Positions 11,336-23,240 are shown, numbered from the stretch's first letter. The stretch: 64,000 nucleotides of DNA from Trichostrongylus colubriformis (GCA_963978905.1 OZ022258.1:40098591-40162590), one strand, 5' to 3'. Notes: generated by a model not told the origin, from the sequence alone. Numbers and translations: made by a program.

Positions 11336-12690
11336 TTGGGTTGGGGAATAAGTCCTTGCTTTTTTCAACCCCATTTTTCACATTGTTCCCTTCATCTTTC
11401 GACAAAGCTCATGCAAATTTCGATAGAGCTTTTTTTCCTCTATGAAATGAAACTGTCAATTTTTCGATTTTTTCGGCTACCTAATATTTGCGAGGTTTGG
11501 AAATGAAGTAAGCTATAGGCGAAAAATTGGCTTTTGCGCACCTCATCTTTCTTGTCTGCCATCGAGACCAAAAAATGTTTGTGTACATGTTTCGATGAAG
11601 CTTTTTCAGCTCTACAGAACGGTCCTACCTTCTACTCAAATCGCTCAACTTTTTGCTGTTTTTAAGGCTCACAAATGCAGTACTCGCAAAAGTGTGCACT
11701 TTCAATATCTTCGCGTCCTCGCCTACCATCGAGATTGGAAAGAGTGTACATATATGCAATCGCTAATGCTTTCTTTGCTCCACAGAATGGTGCCACTCTT
11801 CGTTTGTATCCTCTCATATTTTAGCATGTAAGGATGAATTTCCACCTGCTTTTCAATTCGAAATTACGCAATGAAAATGAATTTTTTTGGCAGAGTGTTC
11901 TGTATAATTCGATGGAGCTCTTTTTGCTCTACAAGACAGCGTTTGTGATTTTTATTCAAATCAAATTCTGCCATTTTTTGGATCATTTGAAAGTCGACGA
12001 TATCGTGCATTTCAGACACATGTAGCCGGAAATGCTCGATTCCGTGGACTTTTAGATGATCTAAAAAAGGCAAAATTTGATTCGAATAAAAATCTTAAGC
12101 ACTGTTTTGTAAAGCAAAAACAGCTTCATCGAATTATACAGAACAATCTGCCAAAAAATTCATTTTCATTACGTGATTTCGAATTGAAAAGCAGGTGGAA
12201 ATTCACCCTCTCATGCTAAAATATGAGAGGATACAAACGAATAGTGGTACCATCCTGTAGAGCAAAGAAAGCTCTAGCGAATGCATATATGCACATCCTC
12301 TCCAATCTCGATGGTAGGCGAGGAAGAGAAGATAACGAAAGTGCGCACTTTTGCGAGTATTGCATTTGTGAGTCTTAAAAACAGCAAAAGGTTCAGCGAT
12401 TCGAATAAAAAGTAGTACCGTTCTGTAGAGCTGAAAAATCTTCATCGAAACATATACACAAACATTTTTTGGACTCGATGACAGACGAGAAAGATGAGGT
12501 GCGCATGTGCCAATTTTTTGCCTTTAGCTTACTTCATTTCCAAACCTCATAAATATTAGGTAGTCGATGGAATCGAAAAACAGGTAGCACCATTAAAGCT
12601 CTATCGAAATCTTATAAGCTTTGTCGAAAGATGAAGGAAACAGTGTGAAAAATGGGGTTGAAAAAACCGTATGGACTTATTCCCCAACCC
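11336..12690. mobile_element. 1.35-kb palindromic foldback element
   Basis: The ends TTGGGTTGGGGAATAAGTCC (left) and GGACTTATTCCCCAACCCA (right) are inverted copies of a mariner-like terminus. The inversion continues along nearly the whole length, so 11336-12010 and 12016-12690 are two diverged arms of about 675 bp meeting near 12013. The left flank is TA (11334-11335); the right flank is not, so the target duplication is not intact. The arms carry several copies of a 'tagagc..aaa.agctctatcgaa' motif. One arm recurs at 27505-28107. No transposase is encoded. Confidence 0.75.
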
Positions 12691-13329
12691 AGTCAATTCA
12701 GGAAAACCGCAGATGGACGTCAACGCGCAACAAACCTCGAAGACAGCCACAGCGACTGACGATTCACCGAGTCACAGATCCAAGAGCCCTCTTTGTTTTC
12801 CTCTCACCCTTTATACAGAATCCATCGCGTCTCTCTATGTGATGAATTGCAACACAGCGATATGGATGTTGACAGTCCGATGAGCTCGATCTAGAAGGAA
12901 ACATAAAGAAATTTATCCAACTTGCTTTACTGAATTCTTTTATGCCTACACAATAAGATAATGGTAACATGACCTTTCAACTTACCAGACCTAGGGACGA
13001 CTATCGTCGTCAGCCCACATATAAATTCGCGAGAAGAGTTGTCACCAGGGCACTCCCAGGGGTCGAGGAAAATGGCCGCTTCGATGCGACCCCTCCTTCT
13101 TCGGGTCTTCAAATACAACCCCCCTTTTATCATCTACAGCTCTGTAAGGTTCTATAGTCTCATTGCTGTTTTTTGTGTTTGTACTGATTACCCGCTGCAA
13201 ATAAATCTTTGCAAAATTTTATTTTTTCATTCTTCATCTCTGGTCATCGAAACCAGCCGATATTCAGAAAAAAACGAAGTCATTCAACAAACAGCATATT
13301 TTAATCAGTATGTGTAATACGTTGCGGCT
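12691..13329. other. No recognisable gene
   Basis: Short overlapping open frames only. The stretch 13040-13130 is more GC-rich than its surroundings but shows no motif. Confidence 0.4.
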
Positions 13330-13796
13330 TCTTTTCCTAACAGCTTTTCCGCTTCACTCGACGTGCGGATGCACGCTTTAAAAAAAACACATATATTTAT
13401 ACTGCTGAGCTACAATGAGAATTACGAAACGAAAAACTGAATTTAAATGAAAAGCATGCAATATTCATCACAAAATCCGAAGAAAAATCATCAGTTTTCA
13501 GCCACACTCGACGTGCGAAAGTGACACTCGTAAAAAAAGCACATAAAAGAAACTTAAACAATGCTCAAAAATAACACAGCACATAAACGAAACGGAAACC
13601 TCAGAAAAGCAGGTGATACTATACATCATAAAATCTGAAATAAAAACAAACAAACAAACACTTCTTTCCAAGCAATCCCAGTTCAATCCACGTGCGAGCG
13701 ACGATCTTGAAAAAAAGCACATAAAGGAAACATGAAAACACGCAAACATGAAACATCACATAAACAATACGAAAAACTAAGAAAACAGTCAATACA

Positions 13797-14494
13797 TTGG
13801 GTGTATGCAGAATAAATGGCTAAAACATAACTGGCCATAACTTCGCTCAGACATAGCTTTATTTGTCGAAATAAAAACCATTCGAATCTACAGAATTTTG
13901 CCAACAATCTGGTGAAGAAAATATGTCAGCATGATTGAATTCCTGATTGCGAAAATTATTAAAGTCAATAATGGCATTTTTACCCTGCAAAGTATCGGCT
14001 AATATCTTCTGACACAGGTTTGCATCGAGAACCTAGAAAATGGTAATCAGTTGGGGATAGGTCTGGAGAATGAGTGGGGTGAGGGGGAGTCTCAATGCCT
14101 AACTGCATCAATTTTTACCGGGTGCGCAGAAGAACGCAAAACTTCACACAAGTCACCCAGCAAAAACTGATGCAGTTAGACATCGAGACTCTCCCTCACC
14201 CCACTTATTCCCCAGACCTATCCCTAATGAATTACCACTTTTCCGGGTTCTCGATGCAAACCTGCGTCAGAAGGAGTTCGCCGATACGATGCAGGTTGAA
14301 AATGCCATCGTTGACTTTACTGATTTTCGCAATCCAGAATTTCATAATGATTGCAGACTTTCTCTACCAGACAGTTGGCAAGGTTGTGTAGATTCGAATG
14401 GTTTTTGTTTCGACCAATAAAGTTGTGTCTGAGCGGAGTTATGGCGTTTTGAAAAAAGTGGTCTGTTTAGGCCATTTATTCTGCATACACCTAA
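13797..14494. mobile_element. Palindromic MITE built from two inverted mariner 3' ends
   Basis: The left end (T)TGGGTGTATGCAGAATAAATGG and the right end (reverse complement TTAGGTGTATGCAGAATAAATGG) are inverted. Each arm of about 340 bp contains the last part of a mariner transposase gene plus the element end. Both arms carry the codons for the 'PH.YSPDL' region. No full transposase can be read from either arm. Confidence 0.75.
14095..14391 (+). pseudogene. Mariner transposase C-terminal fragment (right arm)
   Basis: The open frame reads QQKLMQLDIETLPHPTYSPD followed by LSLMNYHFSGFSMQ. This is the region around the third catalytic residue of mariner transposases (consensus PHPPYSPDLAPSDYHLF). 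The catalytic Asp position is Asn here. An inverted, more decayed version lies in the left arm. It is a remnant, not a working protein. Confidence 0.7.
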
Positions 14495-14700
14495 TATATC
14501 ACAAAATCTGAAGAAAGAAAGCAATGTACCTTGCTACGGGACGAGTGTTGAGTTCGACGATGTGGCAAATCTGAAAAAAGCACATGAAATGAGCATAAAA
14601 AACATCCAAACACAGAATCACGTAAACAATACGAGAAACAGACTTCAATAAAAAAACAAAGAAAATACCGACTAGAGAATCGAAACCGTGAAAATCGCGG

Positions 14701-16094
14701 TAACATCTAAAAAGCAAAGCAGGCCTGCGGTTGCGTCGCGGCGCGCGAACTGGAGCACGCTAATCAACAAAAATGGCTGAAAATCCCAAAAGTAGACCTT
14801 GTTCGAACAATCATTACTTTCCTCATTTTTCATCATTTGGGACCAAAGTGGTTTTTTTGAAAGAACTAGGTTTGCTCTTTCTAATGGCTTTTTTAATTGC
14901 TTCAAATGCTCAGAAATGCGAGAGATACGCGAGTCGAGGTATAGTCGAGGAAAATAAAAATTGCATGCGGTTTTTGACTTCTAACAGGTTACAATTTTTT
15001 CGCACTTGTTTTGCAACCATAGTTCTTTTCTGAAACTAGAGACTTTGCTCTTTCTGACGCGCTTTCGAATTCTTCTGTACGTTGCTGAGACATTGAGAAC
15101 TTGAGTCGAGGAAATGTAGAGGAAAATTTTTTTGCCATCAAGAACGTGATAGCGTCACACAGAGAGCGTTCAAAAGCTTCTCAAAAGCAGCCCCACGCTT
15201 TCTAAACAGTTTTCGTGGTAGCAATGCAGTGAAACCAACACCTTAGCGTCCTTGCTCTGGATGCGCCATATCTTCTACTTTCGCAGTAGATGTGATTGGA
15301 AGAGCAGTAGAAGATTTTACTAGAAGGGCGGTTGGGCTAGTAAGATGATCTGTGACTATCAGGTAGGACATATATTTGTGGCTTCCGCTTTAGGGATCCG
15401 CCACACTGGTCTCCTGCTACACGTTGCAAATAACGTTGAAAGGGTGTTCCACGGTTCGAGTGATCAGTGAGTACCCTTAAATGTTCAATGTTCTAGTGAA
15501 CAGTGAACACATTGGTGCACGTTCTACTGAACAAAGTATATCCGACTACAACGCGATTGCATTGACTGTTGCATTAATGCTTTTTCCTCTCTCCCTTTTC
15601 GCTGTTTTTTCGTGGATGTGAATGCGCTGTGAATACGCTACCCAAATTTTAACGAGATTTCATCACCGGGCTTTGCCACTGTTCGGTCTACACAAGTGTG
15701 AAGCCTGCGTTGAGCGAAGGGCGCGGAAGCAGGGACACTGCTTGAAATCTGAACCTCAACGATTATGGAATACTTGTCCTGGAAACTAAGTTGGGGGTGA
15801 GATACTATTCTCTGTCAACTAGCATTTACGCCAAGAGTGTTCCAGTACAGTAAGGCCGAGCCGACCCCCTACACCTTGGAGAGATAGCTCGTCCTCGAGC
15901 GTTGTTATAGGTATACGGTAGATAGATGACATACGGTGTCGACATAGGTGAAAAATAGCAAATTTACTCTACGAGTTAGAATGATACACATGGAAACTGA
16001 TATGATTTTTGGTAAAGCAAGGAATAAGTGACAGCGAAATTGTGGGCTCTATGAGTTAAACAATTCAGTAGAAAAAACAACACGAAAATAGATG
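14701..16094. other. No recognisable gene
   Basis: No domains or splice-supported exons found. The longest open frame (14773-15033 plus) is unremarkable. Confidence 0.4.
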
Positions 16095-17045
16095 TGTACT
16101 ACTTACTTAGGTTACTTAGGCGACCCGTTCCTCAGCAAATGATTGACTTTGCGCGGGTCCCAACTTCTATTCCATTTGTAACGATCTCGCGCCACAGTCG
16201 TCCAATGGGCAATCAGCTGTAAAGAAGCTGGATCAACGACATTGTTTCTGAGTGCGATCGAGTCGAACCATCGTGTAGGCGGTCGGCCGCGTGGGCGCTT
16301 GAGGTCTCTCGGGTACCAACGATTCGTGGCAGAGCTCCATCGGCCATCGGTGCGCCGCACCAGATGCCCTGCGTAGCGATGTTTTGATTCGTCGGCGTAT
16401 GCAAGCACATCCTTCACCCTAGACATGGCTCTGATGTCAGAGTTGTGCAGGCCAAGCTCCCGTTGCCGGGTAAGCGTGAACCCCAGCAGCCGCCGTTCGA
16501 GCGAAGCCTGTGTCGTTTTCAACTGTTTTTTCATCGACGCCGTTAGTGTCCAGGTCTCGCATCCGTAACACAGCGCCGGCAGTACAGCTGAATTGAACAA
16601 CTCGGCTCCAAGTTTGATGTCCTTGGTGTCGCTGATCACACTCTTGATGCAAGAATGCACACCAACCTGCCTTGCGACGTATCTGGATCTCCGGCTTGAG
16701 ATCGTTTCTCATATTGAGAGACCGGCCCAGATACACATATTCCGCTACCTCCTCGAGTGCATTCCCGTTGAGGCGCACTGAGCCTGGTGGAGCGAAAGTG
16801 TTCCTCATTACCTTCGTCTTTGAGACGTTGATAGCGAACCCCGCCTTGGCTCCCTCGCGGTAGAGACTGCTTAGCATTTCCGATGTGTCGTTTATCGTAT
16901 GCGTGATCAGCACCAGGTCGTCCGCGAACCGGAGATGGTTCAGCTGCCTGCCGTCTATGTTGATACCAAAATCGGTCCACTCACATCGACGTATGGCGGA
17001 CTCTGAACACGCCGAAAACAGGTTTGGTGAGATAGACCATTTCTA
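16095..17045 (-). mobile_element. 5'-truncated RTE-type LINE (copy 1)
   Basis: Only the 3' third of an RTE retrotransposon remains: part of the reverse transcriptase and the C-terminal region. The insertion ends in short repeats on the minus strand (CCTAAGTAACCTAAGTAAGTAG), the simple-repeat tail typical of RTE elements. It is related to the fuller copy at 32066-35215 but diverged, so it belongs to the same clade and a different subfamily. Confidence 0.85.
16112..17045 (-). pseudogene. RTE reverse transcriptase, C-terminal part, frameshifted
   Basis: In order on the minus strand are SPNLFSACSESAIRRCEWTD, the catalytic RFADDLVLITH box (about 16901-16933), the thumb region (KTKVMRNTF, YVYLGRSLNMRNDL) and the conserved C-terminal segment (LPALCYGCETWTLT, RPRGRPPTRWFDS, NRSWDPRK). 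The two aspartates of FADD are intact. A frameshift between 16640 and 16670 splits the protein, and everything upstream of motif B is missing. The enzyme would copy element RNA at a nicked target, but this copy cannot. Confidence 0.85.
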
Positions 17046-18482
17046 CCATAGATGGGTGTATAGCCCTTATTTGGTTCCTATGATTGATTTTTTTGTGTTT
17101 TTGTTGTAATATATGAATGCGTTGCAATATTATGGAAATGTGTCTAGAGTAAAAAGGCACGTCTTACATTGGTTTGTTCAGTGGCAGCTGATGTTTTCTC
17201 GTGGTTTAGAATAGTTTATGGTTGTGGGGTTGGTGTAGAAACGTTAGCCGTCATCGAACGAGGCGAATACAACTTAATTCATCGTTCAGGACAACAAATG
17301 ATTTCCGTATTCTTAATGTGAGGACGGTTGATATTGCCAACCTTGGACGGACATTTCCATTGCTTTGATAATTGCGGTCGTTAGTTGTTCTAGCAGTTGT
17401 TAAACTGCTGTTGCATCATGCTTAACTGCAGCTGTAAGTTGCTAAACTGTCAAGAAAGCACACTTGCAGTTGAAATAGGAATTTCTTCCACTAACAGCAT
17501 GATCAACAGGCATATCGGTTTTTAAAAACCATTTGCTTAGATCGCTGTAATATAGACCCGTCACATGATTTTGAAAAGCTGGAAGAGAGAGAAAACCGGT
17601 AGTTGATTGAACATATCGACAATGGCGCAGTTTTATCGCAACGCCATGAGCAAAGTTCCAGAAAGATGGGAAAAGGCTGCGAAAGTTATATGAAATAATT
17701 TGGTCGGTATAGCCCGCACAAAGCTCTTAACACAGATTTAATTCAATAGAAAAAATGATCAAAATCAAGGATAACATCTAATAATTATAGTGACAACAAA
17801 ATCCACGATGGATGGGAGTATTCGTTTTGCTTGGCAATTACAAATAAGGTTTCTTCTCCTTCCCTAGGGTGGCTAATGTCAGGAGCCTTTTTCGATGCTC
17901 GAATGAGCACACACGTATAGCGAACTTATACCGACTCTCTTTTTGCCCCACACAAAGGAGGGAAGCGGCGAAAAGCTTACACACAAAGGAGGGAAGCGGC
18001 GAAGTTGGTATCTACCTTCTGTTGGGTCTCGGACTGAATAGTGAAGGGGTTGCAAATAGTTATTTGAGGACTGTCAAAACGGTGACGGCAAAACCATGCG
18101 CAGGGAGGTCCATCGTCGTGTCTTCGTAAAGATGAAGATGTCAATGAATATTCCATAAAATTCACCGCAAGCTCGAACATGCTTCAGAAAACGGTGCCAA
18201 CGGTAAAACATCAATCCTTTCCATAGTGGGCACAATTGCATTTCCCATAAAAAATCATCCCGAAATTGAATTGCTGGGTCTACGAGGCTTTGTGTCCCAC
18301 CTTGCATCAATTATACGAGCATGTTGACAGGCTCTTTCAGTGGTAGAGCTTCGAGACTCAGCATGAGCAGGAAACACGAAAATTGAAAAGCTTTTCAATA
18401 AAGTTTCTAGGATCTGGAATTGTGAACAATTGATGCTTCATTAGCTTACGAAAGATGGAGGTGTGCTGTCCGTGCTGTTTCT
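17046..18482. other. No recognisable gene; one short direct duplication
   Basis: The 23-bp word ACACAAAGGAGGGAAGCGGC(GAA) occurs twice, at 17951 and 17982. Otherwise only short open frames are present. Confidence 0.45.
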
Positions 18483-18557
18483 CCTGGGGCTAGATACGTA
18501 CGACTAGCCTGGGGCTATATACGTACGACTAGCCTGGGGCTAGATACGTACGACTAG
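18483..18557. repeat. 25-bp minisatellite, three copies
   Basis: Three adjacent copies of CCTGGGGCTAGATACGTACG plus ACTAG start at 18483, 18508 and 18533. The middle one differs by one base (TATATAC). Each unit carries the self-complementary core TACGTA. Confidence 0.85.
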
Positions 18558-18800
18558 CACTGTAAACTTCAAGGTGCTAGAGCTCAAACACTGCGGAATT
18601 TTCTTCGCAGCTGAGGCGATCAAGTGATCAACGATAAGCAAGACATACGTATCAAGCAATCAGGCTGTTTAAGTGGTCATAAAAGGACTTATCAGTTCAT
18701 TCTTACTGACTTACTAAAATACTCATGAAGATACCCAAAACAGTAGTGTGGAGCACAAACAACTGGCACTAAGAAATTTATCAAGACTGAACAGGCGGGT

Positions 18801-19160
18801 TTATTGAGACTGCGCGCGTACACGCTGCAGCTTTGATGCCTGATCGCCTCCTAATCGCCTGAAACGCATGTGTATCGCCAAATCTAAGCAATTAGTAACG
18901 GAATCATCTCCCTTAACAATCACGTGCCCGCTGCCTATAGGGCACTGCCTTCTCGAAGTAGCGAGGGGGGGGGGGGGGTTTGGTAGTAAAGACAGTATAA
19001 GGACAGCCTCGTTGTCTTCAAAGTTTGAGTTTGAGATCAGATGAAGGTTTAGTGATTCCTCATCGTCCCATTGCCATTCACTCGGCCGAGTTGGGACGAC
19101 AGGAAAAAATGGTACAATGTGTCTCGACTTACATTTATTTCTAAAATGTTCATCAGTCAC
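18801..19160 (-). CDS. Unidentified 119-codon open frame
   Basis: An uninterrupted minus-strand frame with fairly protein-like composition (PFFPVVPTRPSEWQWDDEES, then VIVKGDDSVTNCLDLAIHMR). A run of 15 G on the plus strand at 18965-18979 gives its only proline run. No family recognised, no clear start context and no partner exon found. It may be an exon or a chance frame. Confidence 0.25.
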   Translation of the reverse strand: MTDEHFRNKCKSRHIVPFFPVVPTRPSEWQWDDEESLNLHLISNSNFEDNEAVLILSLLPNPPPPLATSRRQCPIGSGHVIVKGDDSVTNCLDLAIHMRFRRLGGDQASKLQRVRAQSQ

Positions 19161-19694
19161 ATCGACTGGTTTCTGTCAAGAGTATTCTTGAGCTGAATCT
19201 TTCAATGTTTCACAGGGTTTTGATGCATGGGCGCATTCCCGTTATTCGGATAAAAACAGGAAAGCTCGTGAAATGGAAAGATTGATGAATAGAGCCTAAC
19301 AAGCGTGCATAAAACTAAATGAGCACCAAGGTGGCTGCCAAACCCACTTAAAGAATGGAATGAACACAAAGGGGTGCTTTACCTCCCTTGCATCACAAAA
19401 ACGACAACGTTCCTGAACTCGTACGGAGGACTGTTTCCGGAAGTCCTTACAAAAGAGCCATCATTGGCATTTCCTTGTGTTTCCAACTCCTGGAAAAATA
19501 TGTGGGTCTATTGCGGACGGGTAAATGGCACCAATGATACTTTTAAGGCACTATATATAATTCGCTCAATATGAGTGTGTGTGATCATCTGTCTGATTTG
19601 ATATCTTACGTCAGAGCGAAGATGGGACTCTGAGTCTTAGAACTGATGTAGTGCCGGACATGGAGTAGCAGTAGGAGACCAAAAGTGACTGCAT

Positions 19695-20215
19695 CTGGTA
19701 AGGGTCGATAAGGAGCGTCGAATGGGTCGTCAACTTTGCTGCGCTCCTTCTTGCTGAGAGTAGAGCATTTATATCATGGGGGTTGATTGAGGTGATTCGA
19801 CGATATCAGCAGTGGATCATCTGAACTGATAACAGCTGATAAAAAGCGCAAATTTCTATATGTCACCAAATCTGCTACGTTTTTCCCGTCGACCTCAGAG
19901 CGTTGGCATTCATAGGTGTTTTGCGAGTTTTGGGAAGAGGACATTGATGGCTCCGATCCAAATCACCATTGACTGATAAGATTTGATAAGGAGCGTCAGG
20001 GGGAAGGTCGTCAAATCCGTTTCGCTTTCCGCGTTTGCCCTAGAGCGTTGTCACTTATAGTATTAGTGGGATAGGACGGGTACGGATCAATGGTAGATGA
20101 TTCAAACTGATAGCCCTCGATAAGATTTGATGGGGTGTCAGAACGCGAATGTCACTGAATCCATTCCGCTTGTCTGTGGAGTGTTCGTAGCCATATCCGT
20201 TGAAGGAGGTGTGTA
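19695..20215. repeat. Diverged minisatellite, about 145-bp unit (family S1)
   Basis: The motif 'gataag.(t/g)tcgataaggagcgtc' followed by 'gtcgtcaa..c', 'cctagagcgttg.cactcatag' and 'gggacgg..c..atc.atgg' recurs about every 145 bp in this interval, roughly four units with strong divergence. The same family appears reversed and better preserved at 42500-43010, and as one unit at 53745-53900. Confidence 0.6.
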
Positions 20216-20442
20216 GTTATTGTAGTGAGCAAAAGATATGTCAGGTTCTGGACACGATTTATCTTATAGAATGTCGAGGCTGTGGGCAAAAATATGTCAG
20301 AAAAACTGAAGTCCTCTCTACAAACGTGTCGACGAACATCCTAGAGCACTAATGAATCCGTCCTCTTGTCCAAATAGTATTTCTCAAAGCATCGTACAAG
20401 GGTGTATGCCTACAAAGCGCCCTCTCCCCCTCACACTAGCCA

Positions 20443-20770
20443 TCAAGCTACTACACCGCTCAGTAAAAAGTACCGTAGAAGGAAAATACTGAAAGCCCTC
20501 GGAATAAAGCGGTTATCACCAAAAATAAATACCAAGGATGAACTACGTGACTTTTTGCATATCATCACTTGATCACAGTATACTATTCCTGTATACTGCA
20601 TGATCACCCTCATATCAGATTTCACCACAGTCAAAGAGACGTTCCACCATTCAAGGGTGCCATCGGGTGGGTTGGCAATTTTCCACTGCACAGGGTCTCT
20701 GGAATGGTAGATGCACGCACCCAAGTTTTTGGTGACAGTACCACGTGAGTTGGTAACATACCTTGTATAT
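20443..20770 (-). CDS. Candidate exon of an unidentified protein
   Basis: The minus-strand frame reads NSRGTVTKNLGACIYHSRDP, then VQWKIANPPDGTLEWWNVSL and TVVKSDMRVIMQYTG. It is unusually protein-like: balanced composition, many Trp and Cys, and alternating beta-strand-like hydrophobics. This suggests an extracellular beta-sandwich domain, but I cannot name the family. Likely exon borders are unclear; a possible donor is CCTTG/GTATTT near 20540. A second possible exon lies just upstream (20949-21017). Confidence 0.35.
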
Positions 20771-20948
20771 TACATAAAACAGTGTCACATTTCAGGCCTG
20801 AGAAAGGTGCTGAGTACCGAATTATTGCAATGAAATATGTTTGAACTTTTCACAGACTCTCGAGTTTTTTGGAATAAACTTTTTGGAGCCTTATTCTATT
20901 TTTACACATTCGGCTAATCATGAGGTTTCGTGACAGCACAATACTCAC

Positions 20949-21017
20949 TGCTGAATTGCCTAGCTTTCCAGGAAAAGACGTCTTTTGCCTCCACATCAAT
21001 GATCAAGATGAATTGCA
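20949..21017 (-). CDS. Candidate upstream exon
   Basis: The minus strand reads LQFILIIDVEAKDVFSWKAR then QFS, followed by a strong donor (A/GTGAGT). If joined to the candidate exon at 20443-20770 it would supply the preceding residues, but no convincing acceptor for that downstream exon was found. Confidence 0.25.
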
Positions 21018-21291
21018 ATAGCAAAGGTAAGTGAAAAATACTCTGATGCGGTACTACGAAGAAGAAGGTGTATCGACCGCTAAGCTATCAGAATTTCTGA
21101 ACGTTGGTGCCTGTCCAGCAAATAGTGAGCATCAGTATGTGGCGAGTCGATTATCTACCAATATCTAAGAATTAGATGCTCATCGAGTGGAGGAGTCGCC
21201 ACCAATAGATGCGGACCAATCCGAAAAAAATTGGACGCTGCACTGTCTGAACTCTCTCTAGTCACTTAAAATTGTTTAAGTAGTCACTTAG
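21018..21291. other. No recognisable gene
   Basis: Nothing supported. Confidence 0.4.
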
Positions 21292-21531
21292 ACGCATTGT
21301 AGGGACAGAGGGTTGTGTAAACAAACCCACTCTCCGTTCCCAACGGCGGCGGACGACGGGACGAGGCTTTTACACGGAGGCCCCGCCCACCCGGACCGCA
21401 CTTTGTGGTGCTGTATCTCAGCCAGATTTACATTTTTTCACGTGAAATTTTGCATGAGGCCAACATTAGGCAAATACAACGTAAATACATGGGTAACACA
21501 AAAACTCATTTTCCGTGGACGATTCCTTTGA
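21292..21531. mobile_element. Half copy of the 6.3-kb foldback MITE
   Basis: GACGCATTGTAGGGACAGAG through CGTGGACGATTCCTTTGA matches 6509-6750 over its length. The left half is absent, so the element is truncated at its GC-rich centre. Confidence 0.7.
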
Positions 21532-21594
21532 GGCTCGAAAGATTGTTCTCATAGCACAGCCCCACTGCTCTGATCATAAGTTTTCTCGTGAAGC

Positions 21595-23240
21595 TGTTTT
21601 AGACCTTTTCAATCTGTTCAACGAATTTCTTTTTGTACAGGCTAAAGACTACGGTTCCAAATTCAAGCAGAGGCAGCACGTACGTTTTGAATGCGAGCAA
21701 GAGAATGGAAATGTCATATGTAGGCAAGGCTTTCAATAGTATGTGTACGGCATTAAGACCTCTGTTAGCGATAAATTCGCACTGTTTGTCGAAGCTGAGG
21801 TCTGTGGTGACCAAAAAGCCGAGGTCCTTCACTTGTGTGACAGGGGCTACCGGGGATCCAGCAATATTGTAGCGATAGGCAGGATTAGAAGACGCAATGT
21901 GCAGTACTTTGGTTTTTTTCTCTGGACAGCGGAAGTTCCCATTCAATGGCCCAGCTGGATGTAAAATCAAGTGCTTTCTGAATCAATTCGTTGTCATGAC
22001 TGGAAGAGATACGCTGATAAATTTTGATGTCTTCAGCAAAGGCGCAGTAAGGAACACCAGCTGAGATGACAGTAATGACAGTACCTGGCAAGTCATAAGT
22101 GTATATATCAAACAATAAAGGGAGATAGAAACCAACCCTAAGGAACACTACTAAATACGTCCCGAAGAGAGAAGAGGGTCGAGCCGATACGCACAACAAA
22201 TTGGCAATTACTCGGAAAAACTCTAATCCATGCAATAATCCTAGGGTGAATACCAACAAAGCACAGTTTGGAGAGGAGCTTCCTATGTGGCACATTGTCG
22301 AAGGCTTTAGAGAAGTCATGGTATACGACGCCTGTTGGGAAGCCGTTATCCAGATCAAGGGTCCAGTCATTGAGATTTTCTAACATCGCTGTGACAATGG
22401 ACTTCCCTTTTAGGAAGCCATGCTGATTGAGCGGAATGATTGCATGCTCCTCCAGGCGTGACTTGATCCTTTTCTCTAAGATCTTTTCAAAAAACCTAGC
22501 AAAAATAGAGGTAATGCTAACTGGTCGGTAGTCGTCAGAGCACGTCGCCGGCTACTCCTTTGAGATGGTGTAACAAAGAATAGCCTCCATTTGAGCGGCA
22601 CTTCAGCACACATAAAGCTAGATTGAATATATGTTCTAGTGGACGCCATATAACGTGCGCTATTCTCTTCAAAAGAAAGAGAGGAACATGATCCGGTGTG
22701 TCGGAGGTTGATGAGGGTCGGGCAGTGATAAGCTTGTAAATATCTTCCATGTAGAACCAGACGCGATCGGACATGACGGGAAAGGAAGGTGTGTGTGCCT
22801 ATATCTAGAATTGAAGGACTGTTAGCTTCAAAAAATGTGTCGGCAAAGAGTTCGGCTTTCTGATCACAGTTCCAGCGATGCCATTGTTATTAGATTTTAG
22901 CACACAGATTCTGGACCTGCCATGGAGTCCTGAATTAAGAAGTCGATAAAAGGCTCGTTTATCAGTGGAATGAATGACTTTCTCTCCAATAAAGCGGTTA
23001 TACTTGCTCAGTTTCTTATGGGAGGCGGCAGAAATCTTAAGATATAATTGCCAGTCGATGAGCGAAGCACTGGAAGTTGCACGTTGCCAAGCTGTGAGTC
23101 TCTTATTATAAGTGGAGCGGAGATGAGGAGTGTCGTGGAGACCATGACTTTCCTTCTTGGCATCACATGATACTGTAGCGATAAAGAATGTTTTGGAAGG
23201 GATGCCCGCCAATGTTATGGGAAAGCTCGCGACGGCGAGC
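21595..23240 (-). mobile_element. CR1-like LINE remnant
   Basis: The minus strand carries most of a CR1-type reverse transcriptase in several frames: the pre-RT region, the fingers and palm, and the region after the catalytic box. The endonuclease part is absent. The order of conserved segments is collinear with CR1 elements of nematodes. The copy is old, with at least four frame breaks. Confidence 0.8.
21599..23212 (-). pseudogene. CR1-like reverse transcriptase, multiply frameshifted
   Basis: In 5'-3' order on the minus strand: 22805-23212 (linker with IDWQLYLKISAASHKKLSKY and RAFYRLLNSGL), 22535-22774 (TPDHVPLFLLKRIAHVIWRP, PLEHIFNLALCVLK), about 22390-22540 (SITSIFARFFEKILEKRIKS, HGFLKGKS), 22138-22386 (LNDWTLDLDNGFPTGVVYHD, FSKAFDNVPHRKLLSKL), 21970-22130 with the catalytic box read as FAEDIKIY, and 21599-21970 (VKDLGFLVTTDLSF, LPLLEFGTVVFSLY). 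The usual FADD has become FAED. Stops and shifts separate the blocks, so it is inactive. Confidence 0.8.

Larger units (their letters stand above)
13330..14700. repeat. Diverged tandem repeat, about 150-180-bp unit, split by an insertion
   Basis: The words '(c/t)cgacgtgcg', 'aaaaaaagcacataaa' and 'atcacaaaatctgaagaaa' recur in the same order at about 13358, 13507, 13688 and 14550. The palindromic mariner derivative at 13797-14494 sits between the third and fourth copies, so the array is older than the insertion. No coding signal. Confidence 0.55.
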
